Positions 60,025 to 64,000 of a DNA stretch of 64,000 nt are shown one piece after another; position 1 is the stretch's first letter, and each line of letters begins with the position of its first letter. The stretch comes from Pteria penguin (Eukaryota; Mollusca; Bivalvia; Pterioida; Pteriidae): the NCBI GenBank assembly GCA_035048485.1, contig CM068582.1:20820155-20884154 (forward strand), written 5' to 3'. The notes beneath the pieces were generated by a model. It was not told where the DNA came from. It made no database searches and saw only the letters and a list, made by a program, of their open reading frames with translations. The position numbers and the translations under genes are program-made.

Positions 60025-62329
60025 GGTGGTAACCCCTCCAATTCTAAGTCAGCACTAAAAGTAAAAGCAATAAAGCACGTGGTATAAATACACATGCGTA
60101 TACCGGAAGGCGTGATGCTTCCACGGTAACTTGCGCACTTGAAGTTTTCATGCAATGTAAATAGGCTACTCAAGTCTCTTTATGAGTATTAAGGTCATGA
60201 ATGCGAGCTACCATTTAAAAGATACACGTGTGACAGTAATCAGTGCGCGGGAATTGGACGCCGTCCTTCACGGCATTAGGACTTCCAACGCGAAATTCAT
60301 ATTGTTTACTTTGTGTACTAATCTAGCTTTAAATGGTCCGTTTCGTACATAGATTTCCTTTCTTTGTTTGACTCTTCTTTTACACCGGTCGCAAAGATTA
60401 ATTCACGTATATGGGGACTGCATCTTCCTCGTGCACGGCACAAAAAGTAGACCTTTATTCTACCCGAAGTATTGAGGGATCTTGTATGTTACAAAGTCTG
60501 CCATGACTCGACTTACTAAACATGTGACCTCTCGGAATTGATTATTTAAGCAATATATACACAAGCAGTGACAAGGACACTAAAACATCAAATAAATTGT
60601 CAAATTTTCGAGGCGATCTGCCCCTCTTCAGGATACAACAATTTTACAGAGAGACACTGATACAAAGAAAAATGCTATATGCAAAGCACTAAAATCAGTA
60701 GAAAAAAAAGGAAAAAGACATTGGGAATTACATATATTTTTGTCTTCTTATTACGAGCAATGAATAAGAAATACGTGTATGTAGTTCCTAATATCTGTTT
60801 TGTTTCACATAGTTTAGTGCAAGCTTTGTATAAATTTTAGGTGCCCATGTAACAAATTTACACCACTATAAGTATCTAATATTATATCAGAAATTTCATT
60901 TGGGGAATTCTTTTTGGTAAGACATGACGTTATCTAAATTCTCGCGTAGATTTCGGTGCAACGTCAACGTAAACGCTGAGATATTTCTTAATTATTATTG
61001 ATATTGGGTCTCAGTATTGGAAATCATATGGTAATCTATAGGTATAGGTAGTGTAGATGTTACTTTCGGATGAGAAGGTCCGGGGTTCGAATCCCACCGT
61101 ATGTATGTTGATGTTCCGTCCTTCTGGTGACAGGTCATGATAGGCGTCAGCCTTTAAAAGAACCTTCGCTGCTTTGGATATTTGGGCCGATGTATGGATC
61201 AGAATTTATTTAAAACAGCATCGGGCAGGTGCCGCCATCGTGTAAGTAAAATAATGCTGGCATGGCTTTAATGAATTATTGAGTAATCAAATCAATACAA
61301 TGTACAACGAACAAGCCTGTTACAGCCATATAGATTTGTAATAGGGTGATCTTAAATCCTGAACTCATCGAATGCCTTTGATCGGTGATTAACTTAGGAA
61401 AAGTTTGCGATAAGTACTGTTGTTACATTAGGCTAGAACATCTTTCTTTGACGTTGACAGCCATTATGAGTGAACATCCTTTACCCATATCATGGTAGAT
61501 GTGTTACATTTGAAAAAAAACGCTTAAAACATTTATTATTTGTCATAGATGGATGCGTTTAAAATGATTAATGTTTTAAACTTTTAATGTACTTCCTGCT
61601 ATCTCTCTTCCCGCTTTTTATTTTCATTTTTTTTTTCTCGTACATACTTGAACTCTTCATAGATGAAAAACGTTTCTATTTAATATTTAGGTAAAGATTA
61701 TTAACACTTACATAATATTATAAGCTTATAAATGTTGTACATGATGTCATCATCTTGCATTAGAAAGTAATCTCTTTAAGTTGTTTTGTTTTTGTTTTTG
61801 TTTTTTTTTTTGGGGGGGGGGGTTTACTTACCTAGCATAAGGTTTTAGTATTTTGTGAACATTTTATATTCAACAACATACGATTTCATTTTTTTTTTGT
61901 TATGTCTATAATAGGAAGGTATGTCATACATACTTTGGTTTTATTTTGATTGCTTTCTTCATGAATACTGTCTTAATCATTGTCTGATAATTTAATTCCC
62001 AAATAATCAAACAATTTCAGGGTACAGTCCCTGTAAAGGCGGAGATGAACGTATCATATTAATACCTCTTATACCTACAGGTTTCCCAGATGTATGGCGT
62101 GGTAGAGTGGGGACAAACTATGGTTGTGTAGTTTCTGAACTTCGGTTTCAATGTCAATTTTTAAAATCTCCAGCTGACGGGTAATGCCTCCAATGGAAAC
62201 ATTTATGTTGTTTGCAATTGATTTAATCGAAGATCAATTTTATCTGTGTACTCGGTGTTTCTATGCCAATACTGAATTCTTAGATGAAGTAAGTTAGTCC
62301 AATTAATGGCATAGCGACACATTTCCCAA
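60025..62329. other. Upstream region of ZIP copy 2, colinear with 31962-35394
   Basis: Carries the same degenerate SINE-like block (about 60410-60540) and old SINE (about 61065-61290, B-box-like GGGGTTCGAATCCC). Lacks the MITE relative at 33172 and the 60-bp insertion at 34597 of unit 1. No gene seen. Confidence 0.5.
60076..60138. promoter_or_regulatory. Conserved E-box and a metal-response-element-like core upstream of ZIP copy 2
   Basis: CACGTG (60076-60081) is conserved with copy 1. TGCGCAC at 60132-60138 fits the MTF-1 core TGCRCNC, about 110 bp upstream of the start codon; copy 1 has TGTGTAC at this place, which does not fit. Single short matches are weak evidence. Confidence 0.25.
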
Positions 62330-62870
62330 CATGGCATACTGTATCACCTAGCTCTATAGCTGCCCAATGTGTGATTTACCGTATCACCTAGCTCTGTATC
62401 TGTCCCATGAGTGACTTAGTGTATCACCTAGCTCTGTGTCTGTCCCATGGGTGACTTACTGTATCACCTAGCTCTGTATCTGTCTTATTGGTGATTTACC
62501 GTATCACCTAGCTCTGTATCTACCCCATGGGTGACTTACTGTATCACCTAGCTCTGTATCTGTCCAATGGGTAACTTACTGTATCACCTAGTTCTGTATC
62601 TACCCCATGGGTGACTTACCGTATTACCTAACTCTGTATCTACCCCATGGGTAACTTACTGTATCGCCTAGCTCTGTATCTGTCCCAGGGGTGACTTGCC
62701 GTATCACCTAGCTCTGTATTTGTCCCGTGGGTGACTTACTGTATTTACTAACTCTATTTCTGTCCCATGGGTGACTTGCCGTATCACCTTGCTCTGCATC
62801 TGTCCCATGGGTGACTTACTGTATTATCTAGCTCTATTTCTGTCCCATGGGTCTGCCGAGAGTTTCACAA
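62330..62870. repeat. 40-bp minisatellite, unit 2
   Basis: About 13 units of the same family as 35395-36450, shorter here, followed by about 55 bp of non-repeat sequence. Confidence 0.88.
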
Positions 62871-62919
62871 AAACCTTATATTCCATGATAATATATGAGT
62901 CCTATAATCTGTCCATAAA

Positions 62920-64000
62920 TGATTTACCGTATCACCTAGCTCTGTCTCTGTCTATGGATGACCTACCGTATCACCTAGCTCTGTCTCTGTCTATGGATGA
63001 CCTACCGTATCACCTAGTTCTGTTTCTGTCTATGGATGACCTACCGTATCACCTAGCTCTGTCTCTGTCTATGGATGACTTACCGTATCACCTAGCTCTG
63101 TCTCTGTCTATAGATGACCTACCGTATCACCTAGCTCTGTCTCCATCTATGGATGACTTACCGTATCACCTAGCTCTGCCTCTATCTATGGATGACTTGC
63201 CGTATCAGCTAGCTCTGTCTCTGCCTATGGATGACCTACCGTATCACCTAGCATTGTCTATGGATGACTTACCGTATCACCTAGCTCTGTCTCTGTCTAT
63301 AGATGACCTACCGTATCACCTAGCTCTGTCTCTATCTATGGATGACTTACCGTATCACCTAGCTCTGTCTCTATCTATGGATGACTTGCCGTATCAGCTA
63401 GCTCTGTCTCTGTCTATGGATGACCTACCGTATCACCTAGCATTGTCTATGGATGACTTACCGTATCACCTAGCTCTGTCTCTGTCTATAGATGACCTAC
63501 CGTATCACCTAGCTCTGTCTCTATCTATGGATGACTTACCGTATCACCTAGCTCTGTCTCTGTCTATGGATGACCTACCGTATCACCTAGTTGTGTCTCT
63601 ATCTATGGATGACTTGCCGTATCACCTAGCTCTGTCTCTGTCTATGGGTGACTTACCGTATCACCTAGCTCTGTCTCTGTCTATGGATGACCTACCGTAT
63701 CACCTAGCTCTGTCTCTGTCTATGGATGACTTACCGTATCACCTAGCTCTGTCTCTGTCTATGGATGACCTACCGTATCACCTAGCTCTGTACCTGTCTA
63801 TGGATGACTTACCGTATCACCCAGCTCTGTCTCTGTCTATGGATGACCTACCGTATCACCTAGCTCTGTCTCTGTCTATGGGTGACTTACCGTATCACCT
63901 AGCTCTGCCTCTGTCTATGGATGACCTACCGTATCACCTAGTTCTGTCTCTGTCTATGGATGACCTACCGTATCACCTAGCACTGTTCCTTGTCTATGGA
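62920..64000. repeat. 39-bp minisatellite, unit 2, runs off the right edge
   Basis: About 27 units of the family at 36451-38890, with alternating GACCTACC/GACTTACC variants and a short internal duplication (about 63190-63270 and 63390-63470, marked by CTAGCATTGTCTATGG). Confidence 0.88.

Larger units (their letters stand above)
39002..64000. repeat. Tandem segmental duplication, unit 2 (runs off the right edge)
   Basis: The second copy of the 18.3-kb unit, at least 25 kb because of insertions. Its terminal minisatellites (62330-64000) match those ending unit 1, so either the unit ends just beyond the window or a third unit follows. Confidence 0.85.

Overview
The window looks like nuclear DNA of a bivalve mollusc or close lophotrochozoan. 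It is AT-rich, has short spliceosomal exons with GT/AG borders, very many minisatellites, tRNA-derived SINEs with a conserved body, and foldback elements of kinds I associate with bivalves. The taxon is an inference from repeat style and gene types. No prokaryotic features were seen. Exon borders are read by eye from reading frame, GT/AG sites and agreement between paralogues.

Left third (1-20.7 kb): three related claudin/PMP22-like four-helix membrane genes. Two are on the minus strand (1662-4217, running off or missing its last exon; 6970-10789, complete, 198 aa). One is on the plus strand (16578-19982, complete, 281 aa). All three share the same exon plan, with phase-1 introns after extracellular loop 1 and (where seen) inside the third helix. 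The plus-strand gene has an extra last exon encoding a proline-rich linker and an IAP-type C3HC4 RING finger. The predicted product is a claudin-like membrane protein with a cytosolic ubiquitin-ligase domain, the most unusual gene here. A frameshifted Penelope-like element lies at the left edge. Between the genes are 58-, 33- and 31-bp minisatellites.

Right two thirds (20.7-64 kb): a tandem segmental duplication. Unit 1 (20690-39001, 18,312 bp) and unit 2 (39002 to beyond the right edge) each hold, in the same order, a 7-exon minus-strand ZIP metal transporter of the SLC39A8/SLC39A14 type, its upstream region, then a 40-bp and a 39-bp minisatellite. Both transporter copies (448 and 450 aa) appear intact, with HNxxDG and EExPHELGD metal-site motifs. 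Unit 2 is longer because its introns gained a 27-bp minisatellite, a 38-bp GC-rich minisatellite, a 2.6-kb inverted repeat, several SINEs and a foldback element. Unit 1 gained other SINEs and a 924-bp TIR element, and expanded a 46-bp minisatellite. Several insertions have clean target-site duplications, and the other unit or repeat arm shows the empty site, so insertions can be ordered before or after the duplication.

No rRNA, functional tRNA gene or CRISPR array was found. Most long open frames outside the five genes are minisatellites whose period keeps a frame open, or repeats.
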